DNA from: Rhodobacter sp.
GTDB lineage: Bacteria; Pseudomonadota; Alphaproteobacteria; Rhodobacterales; Rhodobacteraceae
NCBI GenBank assembly: GCA_030065095.1
Contig: JASJDP010000016.1
Location: forward strand, 124,001-188,000
Length of the DNA stretch: 64,000 nucleotides
Direction: 5' to 3'
The notes below the pieces were generated by a model that had not been told where the DNA came from, ran no database searches, and saw only the letters and a program-made list of their open reading frames with translations. Shown piece by piece: positions 53,096-62,737 of the stretch (within the stretch, counting starts at the first letter, position 1; each line of letters begins with the position of its first letter). The position numbers and the translations under genes are program-made.

Positions 53096-53398
53096 CTTTG
53101 TGGCCCGCAGGCGTTTGCTTCGGCGCGCTGTCGGTGGCGATTACTTGAAGGCCTTGGCGTCGATACGGCGCGCAATGCATGCGCCGAAAGTCGGGACTGA
53201 CGGACTCGTTCTGCAAGTCCGCACGCGCATAAAACCCCTCGCTTTGTTTTCCGGAAGTCCAACGGCCCGGTTGCCAGCAATGATTTCCCGGTTAGCTTAC
53301 CCTCAGCCACAAAAAATCCGCGGTACGTCCCGGGGCCGCGGCGATGTGGGGCGATGTTTGGCGACATCGCGTTCCGAACCCGGTAAAGGAGGTCTGGC

Positions 53399-54076
53399 GT
53401 GCCCGACTTGACACTCTTTGTTGCTCCGATGACCTGTGCGCGGGTCCCGACGATCGCGCTGGAGGAAATCGGGGTGCCCTTCAGCACCGAGCTTGTGCGC
53501 ACGGCCGCCAACCAGCAGAACTCGCCGGAGTTCCTGAAGCTCAATCCCAAGGGCAAGGTGCCGACGCTGTTGATCGATGGCGCGCCGCTCACCGAAAACG
53601 TCGCCATCCTGAGCTGGTTGCACCGGACCTATCCGGACGCCGGGCTGTTGCCGCCGGTCTCCGACGATCTCGAGAGGCATCGCCAGATCGCCGATCTCGC
53701 TTTCTTCTCGGCAACGATCCACCCGCTGGTCACGCGCATCGCGATGCCGGTCAAGTTCATCGAGGACAAGGCGCTGTCGTTCGACACCGTGCGCCCGACG
53801 GGCATGGCGGCGATGAAACCGATGGCGGCGATGATCGACGAGAGGCTTGCGAACGGCCCGTGGTGGTACGGCGACCGGTGGTCGATCGTCGACGGATATC
53901 TGTTCTGGGCCTGGTGGCGGATCACCGGCGTCGGATTTCCCGGCGACGAATTCCCGAATATCCAATCCCATCAGGCGCGCATCTCAGAGCGCCCCTCTGT
54001 GGTCCGCGCGATGCACCGCGAGGCGGACTATATCGATATCCTGAAATCCGAGGGGCTCTATCGCGCGCCCCGGTGA
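53399..54076 (+). CDS. Glutathione S-transferase family protein
   Basis: 225 residues from GTG 53399, with a strong AAGGAGG box. The N-terminal thioredoxin-like domain (1-78) has NPKGKVPTLLIDG and the SNAIL-like TENVAI for the glutathione gamma-glutamyl group. A C-terminal helical domain follows. It probably conjugates or reduces small electrophiles in the cytoplasm. The neighbour on the right is a sulfatase gene on the other strand, whose stop lies 27 bp away; no functional link is evident. Confidence 0.9.
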   Translation: MPDLTLFVAPMTCARVPTIALEEIGVPFSTELVRTAANQQNSPEFLKLNPKGKVPTLLIDGAPLTENVAILSWLHRTYPDAGLLPPVSDDLERHRQIADLAFFSATIHPLVTRIAMPVKFIEDKALSFDTVRPTGMAAMKPMAAMIDERLANGPWWYGDRWSIVDGYLFWAWWRITGVGFPGDEFPNIQSHQARISERPSVVRAMHREADYIDILKSEGLYRAPR

Positions 54077-54103
54077 ACGAACGCAAAAGCTGCGCAGCAC
54101 AGC

Positions 54104-55675
54104 CTACGCCATGTAGGCGGGCAGCGGTGATCGGTCCTGCAGGTCGATCATCCGCCTCAGCATGATCTCGGTCAGGGCATGGCGCGTGGCCTGGGCGGAC
54201 AGCCGGTCATAGAGATTTATGAGCTCGTCGGGGTCGGCGGAAAGATCGTAAAGCTCGTGCCACGCCTCGCCCTCGCGCAGCGACATGCGGTAGCGGTCCG
54301 TCACCACGGTCCGCACCCGCTGCCGACGTTCGTATGCGATCATCGTGCGCTGGCTGTCTTCCTCGACGATGACGGCCTCCGGCGGATCGGTGTTCAGCAG
54401 GTCGCGGCCTTGTATGCCGTGGTAGGGCTGAATGCCGGCCCGGCCCAGGATCGTCGCCGAGATGTCGATCGACGAGGCCAGGCCGGTGTCGACATCCCCG
54501 GCCGCCACGGCCGCAGGATCGGACCAGATGAACGGCACGCGGATCAGGCCCTGGTAATGCAGAAGCAGCTTCAGCATCAGCCCGTGATCGCCCATGTAGT
54601 CGCCGTGGTCGGTCGTGAAGATCACCACCGTGTCCTCGGCCAGACCCAGCGCCTCGAGCCGCCGCAGCACCCGGCCGATGGCGTCGTCGATCATCGTGAT
54701 CATGCCGTAGGTCAGGGCGATGATCGCCCGCGCCTCGTCTTCCGTGACGGCAAAGGGGTCTTGGGTGTTTCTGGGGTCGGTTCCGGCCTCCAGCGCTGCC
54801 TGCATGGCCCGGATCGGCGGCAGGTCGCCCTGTCCGAAGGACTTCGGCAACGGGATATCGGCGGGATCGTACATGTCCCAGTAGCGCCCGGGCGGCGTGA
54901 ACGGGTGATGCGGGTCGGGAAAGGACATCTGCACAAAGAACGGCTGGTCCCGTTGCGCCCGATCGGCCAGCCAGGCCTCGGTCCGGCCGGCGATCCAGGC
55001 GGTCGAGTAGAGCTCTTCCGGAACCGCCGTGCGCCAGGCCTGCGGGGCGTTGATCCGGTTGTCGGGCAGCGCGTTGTCCTTGCCGCGCAGATCATCGAAA
55101 TCGGGCCGCTGGCTGCGGGCCCATAGCAGGTAGTCGCCCGAAGCAGTGTCCCCGTGGCTGGCCACCACCTCGACATGCTCGAACCCGTAGAAATCGCCGC
55201 CGGTCCGCTCAGACAGCGGCGTGTCCCATTTTGGCGCGACCTCGAGGTCGTAGTCAGGGGAATGGCGATTGTTCTTCACCGCATCCCGCAGATGCGCGCT
55301 CGGGACCGTGAGGCCCGGCTGCGGTTCATAGGTCTTTTTCGGCGGCAGCCCGCTGAAGCTCTGTAGATGCGACTTGCCGATCAGGGCTGTCCGGTAACCG
55401 GCGTCGCGCAGTAGTTCGACAAAGGTGGTGTGGTCCTTCGACAGGGGCACACCGTTGTGCCGTGCGCCGTGGACCGAACTCATCCGTCCGGTCATAATCG
55501 ACGCCCGGTTCGGCATGCAGATCGGGTTGGCCACGTAAAACCGGTCCCATCGGGTGCCGCGGGCGGCGAGGCTGTCGATATTGGGCGTCCGGACAATCGG
55601 GTTGCCATAGCACCCAAGGTGATCGGCCCGGTGCTGATCGGTGATGATGAACAGGAAATTCGGTCGTTTGGTCAT
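54104..55675 (-). CDS. Sulfatase-family hydrolase 1 (type I, FGly motif CMPNR)
   Basis: 523 residues, with no N-terminal signal peptide visible (MTKRPNFLFIITDQHRADHLG). The metal-binding DQHRADHLGCYG opens the alkaline-phosphatase superfamily fold. The formylglycine site is Cys53 in ICMPNRASIMTGR (consensus C-x-P-x-R), with TPNIDSLAARG before it and TTDHGDYMGDHG as the later metal motif. It would remove sulfate, or possibly a phosphonate ester, from a small organic compound. It is the last gene of the minus-strand cluster and lies 24 bp after the TRAP permease gene. No maturase (sulfatase-modifying factor) is in the window. Confidence 0.87.
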   Translation of the reverse strand: MTKRPNFLFIITDQHRADHLGCYGNPIVRTPNIDSLAARGTRWDRFYVANPICMPNRASIMTGRMSSVHGARHNGVPLSKDHTTFVELLRDAGYRTALIGKSHLQSFSGLPPKKTYEPQPGLTVPSAHLRDAVKNNRHSPDYDLEVAPKWDTPLSERTGGDFYGFEHVEVVASHGDTASGDYLLWARSQRPDFDDLRGKDNALPDNRINAPQAWRTAVPEELYSTAWIAGRTEAWLADRAQRDQPFFVQMSFPDPHHPFTPPGRYWDMYDPADIPLPKSFGQGDLPPIRAMQAALEAGTDPRNTQDPFAVTEDEARAIIALTYGMITMIDDAIGRVLRRLEALGLAEDTVVIFTTDHGDYMGDHGLMLKLLLHYQGLIRVPFIWSDPAAVAAGDVDTGLASSIDISATILGRAGIQPYHGIQGRDLLNTDPPEAVIVEEDSQRTMIAYERRQRVRTVVTDRYRMSLREGEAWHELYDLSADPDELINLYDRLSAQATRHALTEIMLRRMIDLQDRSPLPAYMA

Positions 55676-55699
55676 GCAGTGGCCTTTCTTCGCCTGGGC

Positions 55700-58051
55700 T
55701 CAGGCGCCTGCGCTGCGGGGGCGTGACGTCATGCGGTTGGCGGCCATCACCACAATCGCGATCACCGCCGCGCCGACGTAGAGCGCCTCGATCCGGGTCA
55801 TGACCAGAACAGCCAGCCCCAGCCGCAGGGCAATCTCCCACCAGCTCAGCGCGCGACGGTCGAAACCGGCCAGCGCCGAAGACAGCAGGTAGAAAGCCAG
55901 CAGCATGCGCGCCAGGATCAGCGCCAGAGCGCCCCAATGCAGGGTGCCGTCATAGCCGGGCAAATAGCCGCCCGAGCCGCCGGTTCCCGCCGGGTCCAGG
56001 ATCGCCTCGGGGATCAGCAGTATCTCGGGGTACATCGCAAAGACGAACGGCACGACGAACATCACGACGCCGGATTTCACCGCCGAGAACCCGGTGGCCA
56101 TCGGTTCGGCCTTGGTAATCGTCGAGGCCGCGAAGGCCGCCAGCGCCACCGGCGGCGTGATCGCGCTGGCGACGGCGAAGTAGAAGATGAACATATGCGC
56201 GGTAAAGATCGACAGGCCAAGCCCGGCCAGGACCGGCCCCATCAGCAGGGCCGCATTGATATAGGCCGGAACCGCGGGCATGCCCATGCCCAGCAGCACC
56301 GCGAGCGCCATGGTCAGGAACAGTGCGATGAACTGAAACAGGATCGAGCCTCCGGCTCCCAGATCGAGTCTGTTGAGCCAGGCCAGCACGTCGAGCGAAA
56401 GGAAAACGGGAAGGCCGGTGAACGACAGGCAGAAGTCGATGATCGAGACGGCGAGGAACATCAGATAAAGCGTCGAGATCAGGATCCCCGCCTGGCTCAG
56501 CGCATCGACGATCTTGCGCGGCCGCGCGCGCACCTCGGGGTCGACGAACAACAGCCCCAACAGCACGATCACCGCCCACCAGCCCGCGGTGCCCGCGGCG
56601 CCGGCCGAATTCTGCACCATCTGCTGGTACCAGCTGAGGCTTTGCACCTGGCACCCGGCATCGGTGAATATGCGCTCGGCCCCAAATATGCCGCCCAATA
56701 CCCCGCAGCCGACGGCGTCCTTCGGGGTCAACAGCAAAGCCAGGATCACCAGGATCGGCCCGAAGATCATCATCAGGTTCAGCATGTCCTGACGGTTCAG
56801 GTGCATCTCGTCGGTGATCTCGCCGATGGCCTCGATGTTCTGTTTGCGCGATTGGAACACTGCCGACAGAAACAGGCAGAAGAAATAGGCCAGGGCGGGG
56901 ATGATCGCGGCCACGATAACGCTGGAATATGGCACCCCGGTCAGCGAGGCCAGAACGAAGGCCGCGACGCCCATGACCGGCGGCATGATCGACCCGCCGG
57001 ACGAGGCCGCCGCCTCGACCCCGCCCGCGAAGACCTTGGAAAACCCGCGTTTCAGCATCATCGGAATCGTCAGAACGCCCGTGGACAGCACGTTGACGAT
57101 CGGCCCGCCCGAAATCGTGCCGAACATCGCCGAGGACACGATGGCGGCATGCGCCGGCCCGCCGCGTAGGTGCCTTGTCCAGCGGAAGGCGAGCTTGATC
57201 AGCGATCTGCCGCCCGCCGAACTGCCGAAGAGCGCGCCCAGCACCAGATAGGGAAAGATCGTGTTGAGGATGATGTCCATGAACCGGCCCAGCAGACCGG
57301 AGGAATTGTTGACCAAGACGTCATGGACCCGCGGCCTGCCGTCGGCCAGCATCCGCGGCTCGCCCGCCAGTTTCGTCACGAAGTATTTGTTGATGTCCTC
57401 GGCGCCATAGAAGTACCACACCAGGACGGTCAGGATCGTGTAGGCCGAGATCAGAATCGCCACCAGCACCAGCGGCAAGCCCCAGACCTTCACGTTGTAG
57501 CTGAGGAACACAACGATCGCGAGGCCCACAATCAGCACCAACCAGCCGCCGGTGGTGTTCACGCATTGCGGATCTTCGACGGTGGTCGGCGGATCGAGCC
57601 CCAGCGACTCGGCAAACTCCTTAGCCGAGGCCAGGCTTTCGGCGATCAGCCGTGCGCGGTCTCCGGTGATCTGATCGACCAGGCAGATCGCCTCGTTCTC
57701 GATCAGATAGGTCAGCGCGACCGTAAAGGCGGTGACCACCAGGGCGATGTCCAGGAAAAGCCCGAACCGCCGCTTCCGCAGCCGGCGGTGCTTCCAGTCG
57801 CGCCACATCGAATGCTTCAGCGCGACGATCAGCATCATCAGTGCAAAGAAGCACGGATAGAACCATTCATAGGGAAACTTGCGGAAGGTCGCGCCTTCTT
57901 GCCCGAGAATGCTGCTGGCCCAGGCGTCGTAGCCCGGAATGCCCGGGGTCGAGTTCAAGAGGCCGATCAGCACCATCGCCACGGTCAAGACGTAGACAAA
58001 GCGCAAGCCGAAATCGGGCTTGGCCGTCGTTTGATCGGGTGCGTCGGTCAT
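55700..58051 (-). CDS. TRAP transporter, fused 4TM/12TM permease (TAXI type)
   Basis: 783 residues from ATG 58051 (MTDAPDQTT). The N-terminal part corresponds to the small DctQ-like subunit and the rest to the DctM-like permease. Conserved stretches include GGPIVNVLSTGVLTIPMM, AAASSGGSIMPPVMGV and GMGMPAVPAYI, typical of TRAP permeases paired with TAXI proteins. A long soluble loop of about 70 residues (near 130-200) contains two cysteines. It imports organic acids with sodium ions. The TAXI binding-protein gene lies 64 bp upstream. Confidence 0.92.
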   Translation of the reverse strand: MTDAPDQTTAKPDFGLRFVYVLTVAMVLIGLLNSTPGIPGYDAWASSILGQEGATFRKFPYEWFYPCFFALMMLIVALKHSMWRDWKHRRLRKRRFGLFLDIALVVTAFTVALTYLIENEAICLVDQITGDRARLIAESLASAKEFAESLGLDPPTTVEDPQCVNTTGGWLVLIVGLAIVVFLSYNVKVWGLPLVLVAILISAYTILTVLVWYFYGAEDINKYFVTKLAGEPRMLADGRPRVHDVLVNNSSGLLGRFMDIILNTIFPYLVLGALFGSSAGGRSLIKLAFRWTRHLRGGPAHAAIVSSAMFGTISGGPIVNVLSTGVLTIPMMLKRGFSKVFAGGVEAAASSGGSIMPPVMGVAAFVLASLTGVPYSSVIVAAIIPALAYFFCLFLSAVFQSRKQNIEAIGEITDEMHLNRQDMLNLMMIFGPILVILALLLTPKDAVGCGVLGGIFGAERIFTDAGCQVQSLSWYQQMVQNSAGAAGTAGWWAVIVLLGLLFVDPEVRARPRKIVDALSQAGILISTLYLMFLAVSIIDFCLSFTGLPVFLSLDVLAWLNRLDLGAGGSILFQFIALFLTMALAVLLGMGMPAVPAYINAALLMGPVLAGLGLSIFTAHMFIFYFAVASAITPPVALAAFAASTITKAEPMATGFSAVKSGVVMFVVPFVFAMYPEILLIPEAILDPAGTGGSGGYLPGYDGTLHWGALALILARMLLAFYLLSSALAGFDRRALSWWEIALRLGLAVLVMTRIEALYVGAAVIAIVVMAANRMTSRPRSAGA

Positions 58052-58115
58052 CCGCCGGACCTTTCGGCGCAGGGAAGCGCCCGGGCGATGCGGCCGCCCG
58101 GGCAAAGGTTGAAGG

Positions 58116-59159
58116 CTACTTCGCGCAGTCGGGAATGGTGTACCCCGCTTCCTCCCAGGCGGCGACGGCGCCGGGGTGGTACTTGATCGGGTTGTTGCCG
58201 CACATATCCGTCAGCGCCGGATCGGTCTCGCCATGCCAGACATTGGGCATGAACGGAGCCTTGGCGCGGTAGATATCGTCGAGATTGGCGATGAAGGCCG
58301 CGGTCAGCGCCTTGGCCAGGTCGAAATCCATCGAGGTGTTGACGATGTCGCCGCCGACGGTGCCAGGGCCGCGGAACATGTCGTCCTCTGAAACGACGGT
58401 GACACCGTCGCCATAGCCCATATCCGCGATCGCCAGCTCCACCGGTACCGTCCCGGGGATCTTGGCGACATTGGCGAAGGCCTCGCCTTCATAGACGTCC
58501 TTCGGGACCGACCAGAGTGTCATGTCGCCCGAGGCGAGTGCCGCCGTGACCCGCGGGTCGGGGAAGGCCTGCGGCAGTACGAAAGCGTCGGCCGAACCGT
58601 CCTGGATCGTCTTGACCGCCTGGCCCCAATTCACCTGGACGCCGGTATAGCCCTTGCCCTCTTCCATGCCGGTGTTGAGCTTGATCAGCAGGCGTGCGTT
58701 GGTCAGTGCCGCACCGCGCGGCGGGCCGTTGAAGATGGTCTTGCCTTCCAGCCCGTCCCAGCCGGAAATCCCTGCGCTGTCATAGGCATAGAGGCCCTGA
58801 ACCGAAATCCGGTAGGTGTAGAGCACCGCCAGATTCTGGACCAGTTCCGCGCCCTTTTCCTTGCCCAGGCTGGCATAGGGGCCGACCCCGCGCGACAGCA
58901 GGAACGGCAGGATGAAGGGCGCCGCGGCGATGTCCGATTTGCCTTCGGCGACATTCTGGACCGAGTTCGTCAGGGTCTGGCCCGACGTGACCTGGATATC
59001 GGCGACCCCCGCCTTGGCGGCGGCCTCCGACAGCGAGATGATCGAGATGCCGGGCGCGGTATTGGGCGAGGCCGTCTCGGCGGTCAGGATGGTCTGCGCC
59101 TGGGCGCCGACCGCCAGGCTGAGCACGGCGATCGCGCCGGCAATGAAGTGTCTGGACAT
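58116..59159 (-). CDS. TAXI-family TRAP substrate-binding protein
   Basis: 347 residues with a signal peptide (MSRHFIAGAIAVLSLAVGAQA). The mature N-terminus ILTAETASPNTAPG and the later GKTIFNGPPRGAA and MDFDLAKALTAAF stretches fit the TAXI (NMT1-like) family, which binds organic acids or amino acids for the TRAP permease. A strong box (GGGAGGA) precedes the start. The gene lies between the sulfatase-2 gene and the TRAP gene. Ligand unknown; the neighbours suggest a sulfated or keto acid. Confidence 0.87.
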   Translation of the reverse strand: MSRHFIAGAIAVLSLAVGAQAQTILTAETASPNTAPGISIISLSEAAAKAGVADIQVTSGQTLTNSVQNVAEGKSDIAAAPFILPFLLSRGVGPYASLGKEKGAELVQNLAVLYTYRISVQGLYAYDSAGISGWDGLEGKTIFNGPPRGAALTNARLLIKLNTGMEEGKGYTGVQVNWGQAVKTIQDGSADAFVLPQAFPDPRVTAALASGDMTLWSVPKDVYEGEAFANVAKIPGTVPVELAIADMGYGDGVTVVSEDDMFRGPGTVGGDIVNTSMDFDLAKALTAAFIANLDDIYRAKAPFMPNVWHGETDPALTDMCGNNPIKYHPGAVAAWEEAGYTIPDCAK

Positions 59160-59180
59160 CGTTTCCTCCCTGATTGTCCT

Positions 59181-60797
59181 TTAGTGCCTGACATGATCGG
59201 GCGGGTTCAGCCCGTCCTCGACCAGTTCGTCGGTGTCCTTGTACCCGATCAGTATACCCGGCGGTTCCCGGGCGTCGGTCATCTTTTCGATGGTTTCCGC
59301 CGGCAGCGTGATGCGCGCATGATGGCGCCGCGCCCAGTCGAAATGCGCCTCGCGCAGGCGCTCGATCTCGTGCGTGTAGGCCGGGTCGGCGCCCAGGTCG
59401 TTGAGCTCGCCCGGGTCCGTCTGCAGATCGAAGAGCATCGGGCGGAAGGTCTCGGCATGGATGTATTTCCAGCGCCCGTCGAAGATCATCACCAGCCGCG
59501 CGTCGGCCTGATCGACACCCGCGGGGCGCCGCGCGTCGCGCGTGGCGTAGTCGTATTCCGACACCGCGTAGCTGCGCCAGTCCGGGTTTTCGCCGTGCAA
59601 AATCGGCTGCAGCGACCGGCCCTCCAGGATATGCGGCTTCGGCGCAGCCCCGAAAAAGTCAAGAAACGTGGGCGTCAGGTCGATGCCCTCGACCAGCGAG
59701 TCCGATGTGGCGCCGCGCGTTGCGTCTGCCGGCCGCCGCGGGTCGTAGACCAAGAGCGGAATGCGCGCGGAGCAGTCGTAGAACAGGTCCTTCTCGCCGA
59801 TCCAGTGATCGCCCATATTGTCCCCATGGTCGGAACAGAACACGATCATCGTGTCGTCCATCCGCCCGCTTTCGCTGAGGTACGAAAATAACCGGCCAAG
59901 CTGGTCGTCAAGTTCCTTGATCAGTCCCATATAGGCCGGGCCCACCATGTCGCGGACCTCGTCGCGTGAAAAACTCTGGCTGACGCGCATCGACGTCCAG
60001 GCCTGCATCAGCGGATGGTCGGTCTGGCGCTCGCGCGCGTGGCGGTTCACCGGCGGCAGATCGTCTGCGCCATACATCGCATTGTAGGGCGCCGGAGCCA
60101 GGTAGGGCCAGTGCGGCTTGATATAGCTCAGATGGCACAGCCAGGGCTGATCGCCCTGCGCCTCGATGAATTCGATCCCCCGCGTCGTCAGCCACGCGGT
60201 CTCGGAGTGCTCTTTCGGAACCCGCGCCGCGAGCGGCGCGTTTTCGAGCAACCAACCAGAGCGCCACTCGCCGTCGGGGCCGATGGCGGTGTTGGCCCAT
60301 TCCTCCCACGGGTTGTCGCCGTCCATCCCATGGTCGCGCAGATACTGGTCATAGTCCTCGGCGTGGCGGCCAGGATAGTCGCTGTGGTTGGTGCCGTCGT
60401 CACGCACAAAGACCTCGAACCCGCATTCGCTGACCAAGGCGCCGATGGTGCTTTCGGGTTCGATCCCCAGACGCGCCATGCCTGCGCGATCCGGGATCAT
60501 GTGCGTCTTGCCCACCAGCGCGCATTTCACGCCCACTTCGCGCAAATGCTCGCCCAGCGTGGGTTCACCAACCCGCAGCGGAAAACCGTTCCACGTCGCG
60601 CCATGGCTGCGCACATAGCGCCCGGTGTAAAAGCTCATCCGGCTGGGCCCGCAGACCGGCGACTGGACATAGGCCTTGTTGAACCGCATGCCCTGCGACG
60701 CCAGCCAATCGAGGTTCGGCGTGTCGATATGGCTGGCGCCGTAGCAGCCGAGATAGTCGAACCGCAGCTGGTCGGCCATGATCCAGAGCACGTTCAT
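59181..60797 (-). CDS. Sulfatase-family hydrolase 2 (type I, FGly motif CGPSR)
   Basis: 538 residues from ATG 60797. No signal peptide is seen (MNVLWIMADQLRFDYLG), so it should be cytoplasmic. The formylglycine site is Cys49 in SPVCGPSRMSFYTGR (canonical C-x-P-S-R). Metal motifs are ADQLRFDYLGCYG and SDHGDNMGDHW, and KTHMIPDRAG lies near the catalytic lysine region. The family desulfates small esters. The stop of the next upstream gene (BKACE) is 2 bp from its start, so the two are in one operon. It is not a close copy of sulfatase 1. Confidence 0.9.
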   Translation of the reverse strand: MNVLWIMADQLRFDYLGCYGASHIDTPNLDWLASQGMRFNKAYVQSPVCGPSRMSFYTGRYVRSHGATWNGFPLRVGEPTLGEHLREVGVKCALVGKTHMIPDRAGMARLGIEPESTIGALVSECGFEVFVRDDGTNHSDYPGRHAEDYDQYLRDHGMDGDNPWEEWANTAIGPDGEWRSGWLLENAPLAARVPKEHSETAWLTTRGIEFIEAQGDQPWLCHLSYIKPHWPYLAPAPYNAMYGADDLPPVNRHARERQTDHPLMQAWTSMRVSQSFSRDEVRDMVGPAYMGLIKELDDQLGRLFSYLSESGRMDDTMIVFCSDHGDNMGDHWIGEKDLFYDCSARIPLLVYDPRRPADATRGATSDSLVEGIDLTPTFLDFFGAAPKPHILEGRSLQPILHGENPDWRSYAVSEYDYATRDARRPAGVDQADARLVMIFDGRWKYIHAETFRPMLFDLQTDPGELNDLGADPAYTHEIERLREAHFDWARRHHARITLPAETIEKMTDAREPPGILIGYKDTDELVEDGLNPPDHVRH

Positions 60798-60799
60798 CG

Positions 60800-61729
60800 C
60801 TAGAAATTCACCCGATCGCCGCCCTTCAGCGCAAGGATCTCCCGCGCCTCGTCCGGTGTTGCGACCTCCGACCCGAGATCCTCGATAATACGCCTGATCT
60901 TGGCGACCTGCTGGGCGTTCGACTCGGCAAGCTGCCCGCGCGAGATGAACAGGCTGTCCTCCAGCCCGACGCGGACGTTGCCGCCCATTTGGCTGGCGGT
61001 GGTCGCCATCGGCATCTGCGCCGCCCCGGCGGCCAGGATCGACCACCGATAGCGGTCGCCGAAGAGCTTATCTGCGGTCTTCTTCATGAATATCAGGTTC
61101 TCCACGTCCGCCCCGATGCCGCCAAGGATGCCCATCACGAACTGTAGGAAAACCGGCGCCTTGAAGAGGCCGATGTCCATGCAGAATTTCAGGTTGTAGA
61201 GATGCCCGACGTCATAGCATTCATGCTCGAACTTGATGTCGTGCGGAGCGAGCGTCGTGGCCGCCTCTTCGATGTCGCGGAATGTGTTGCGGAATATAAA
61301 GGCGTCGGACCCCGCGACGTAATCCTTCTCCCAATCGAATTTCCAGCTCTCGTACCGCCTGGCCAACGGATGGAACGAGAAGTTCATCGATCCCATGTTC
61401 ATCGAACACATCTCGGCGCTGAACGTCGCCGCCGGTTTGATCCGGTCCTGGATCGACAGCGTCAGCGAGCCGCCGGTCGAGATGTTCACCACCGCGTCGG
61501 TTGCCTGCTTGATCCGTGGCAGGAACGGCGCGAAGTCGCCCGGGTCGACCGACGGCGCGCCCGTCTCGGGATTGCGCGCATGCAAATGAAGGATAGACGC
61601 CCCGGCCTCCGCCGCCTCCACCGCCTGGGCGGCGATATCGTCATAGGTGTAGGGCAGCGCGTCCGACATGGTCGGCGTATGGATCGCCCCTGTCACAGCG
61701 CACGTGATGATCGTCTTTTGCCTGGCCAT
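60800..61729 (-). CDS. BKACE (DUF849) beta-keto acid cleavage enzyme
   Basis: 309 residues. The zinc ligands His48 and His50 are in LHLHARNPETG, and a glutamate in KFEHECYDVGHL may complete the site. TIITCAVTGAIHTP at the N-terminus and GGIGADVENLIFM are family segments. Known members cleave a beta-keto acid with acetyl-CoA to give acetoacetate and an acyl-CoA; substrates include 3-keto-5-aminohexanoate and dehydrocarnitine. The cluster context (sulfatases, importers) points to a different substrate. The gene sits 3 bp after the livM gene end. Confidence 0.92.
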   Translation of the reverse strand: MARQKTIITCAVTGAIHTPTMSDALPYTYDDIAAQAVEAAEAGASILHLHARNPETGAPSVDPGDFAPFLPRIKQATDAVVNISTGGSLTLSIQDRIKPAATFSAEMCSMNMGSMNFSFHPLARRYESWKFDWEKDYVAGSDAFIFRNTFRDIEEAATTLAPHDIKFEHECYDVGHLYNLKFCMDIGLFKAPVFLQFVMGILGGIGADVENLIFMKKTADKLFGDRYRWSILAAGAAQMPMATTASQMGGNVRVGLEDSLFISRGQLAESNAQQVAKIRRIIEDLGSEVATPDEAREILALKGGDRVNF

Positions 61730-61732
61730 GTC

Positions 61733-62737
61733 TCAGTCCCTTTTGCGGACGCGGTAGCTCAGCGGGAAAAGTTCCAGATCGAAGCGGTCGCGGACGAGGC
61801 CCCAGATCCCCTTGGGCGCCTTCAGCATCACCACGATGGCGACCAGCCCCAGCACCATCAGATAGATCGTGCCGAAATCGGCCAGCGTCTCGCGCAGGGC
61901 GAAGAAGACGAGCGTTCCGATGATCGGGCCTTCCAGCGTGCCGATCCCGCCGATCACCACGATGAAGATCACAAACGCCGTCCAGTCGTTGACGCTGAAC
62001 GCCGCATCCGGCGAGATCCGCAGTTTCTGCGAGAAGATCAGCCCGCCGATCACCGCCGTGAAGGCGGATGTGACGACATAGACCTCCAGTTTGGTGCGCC
62101 AGATATCGATACCCAGACCGCTTGCCGCCACCTCGCTGTCGCGGATCGCGGTCAGCGCCAGCCCCCTGCGCGAGCGCAGGAAGAGGTAGACCGACAGGAT
62201 CACGATGACCGCGGCTCCCAGAGCCAGCCAGTAACTCAACGCCTCGCGGCCCGAGCGCGACGCGGCCAGCGACTTGACGACGCCCACCGGCAGCGACGAA
62301 CCCGACCCGCCACCCAACGCCTGGATTTGGGCGAAACTCAATCGGAACACCTCGGCGATAACCCAGGTGCCGATGGCGAAATAGGCGCCTTTGAGGCGGA
62401 AGATCAGCGTGGCGATGGGAACCGAAAGCATCGCGGCGAGCAGCCCCGCGGCAAGGATCGCCGCGATCGGATGCAACCCGCCGAAGATCGTCAGCGCAAA
62501 CAGCATATAGCCGCCGAAGCCCACAAACGCCTGCTGCCCGACCGACACCAACCCCGCATAGCCCGCCATCAGGTTCCAAAGACAGGCGAGCGAGAGATAC
62601 AGGTATATCTCGCCCATCAACCGCATGTCCGCCCGGCCCGCCCACCAGGGCGCGGCGGCCAGCACGAGCAGCGCCAGCGCGGCCACGACCGTCCCAACGC
62701 GCGATGCGCGGGTCGAGCGGGTGACACGGGCGCTCAA
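61733..62737 (-). CDS. livM: Branched-chain amino acid-type ABC permease (LivM)
   Basis: 334 residues from TTG 62737, whose codon overlaps the livH stop (TTGA). About ten helices. The family-typical WNLMAGYAGLVSVGQQAFVG near residue 52 and the ABC-interaction loop ALTAIRDSEVAASGLGID are present. It is one of two channel subunits. No binding protein and no livG are seen within the window, so they would be encoded to the right. In this family, imported compounds range from branched amino acids to urea, amides and aromatic acids. Confidence 0.9.
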   Translation of the reverse strand: MSARVTRSTRASRVGTVVAALALLVLAAAPWWAGRADMRLMGEIYLYLSLACLWNLMAGYAGLVSVGQQAFVGFGGYMLFALTIFGGLHPIAAILAAGLLAAMLSVPIATLIFRLKGAYFAIGTWVIAEVFRLSFAQIQALGGGSGSSLPVGVVKSLAASRSGREALSYWLALGAAVIVILSVYLFLRSRRGLALTAIRDSEVAASGLGIDIWRTKLEVYVVTSAFTAVIGGLIFSQKLRISPDAAFSVNDWTAFVIFIVVIGGIGTLEGPIIGTLVFFALRETLADFGTIYLMVLGLVAIVVMLKAPKGIWGLVRDRFDLELFPLSYRVRKRD

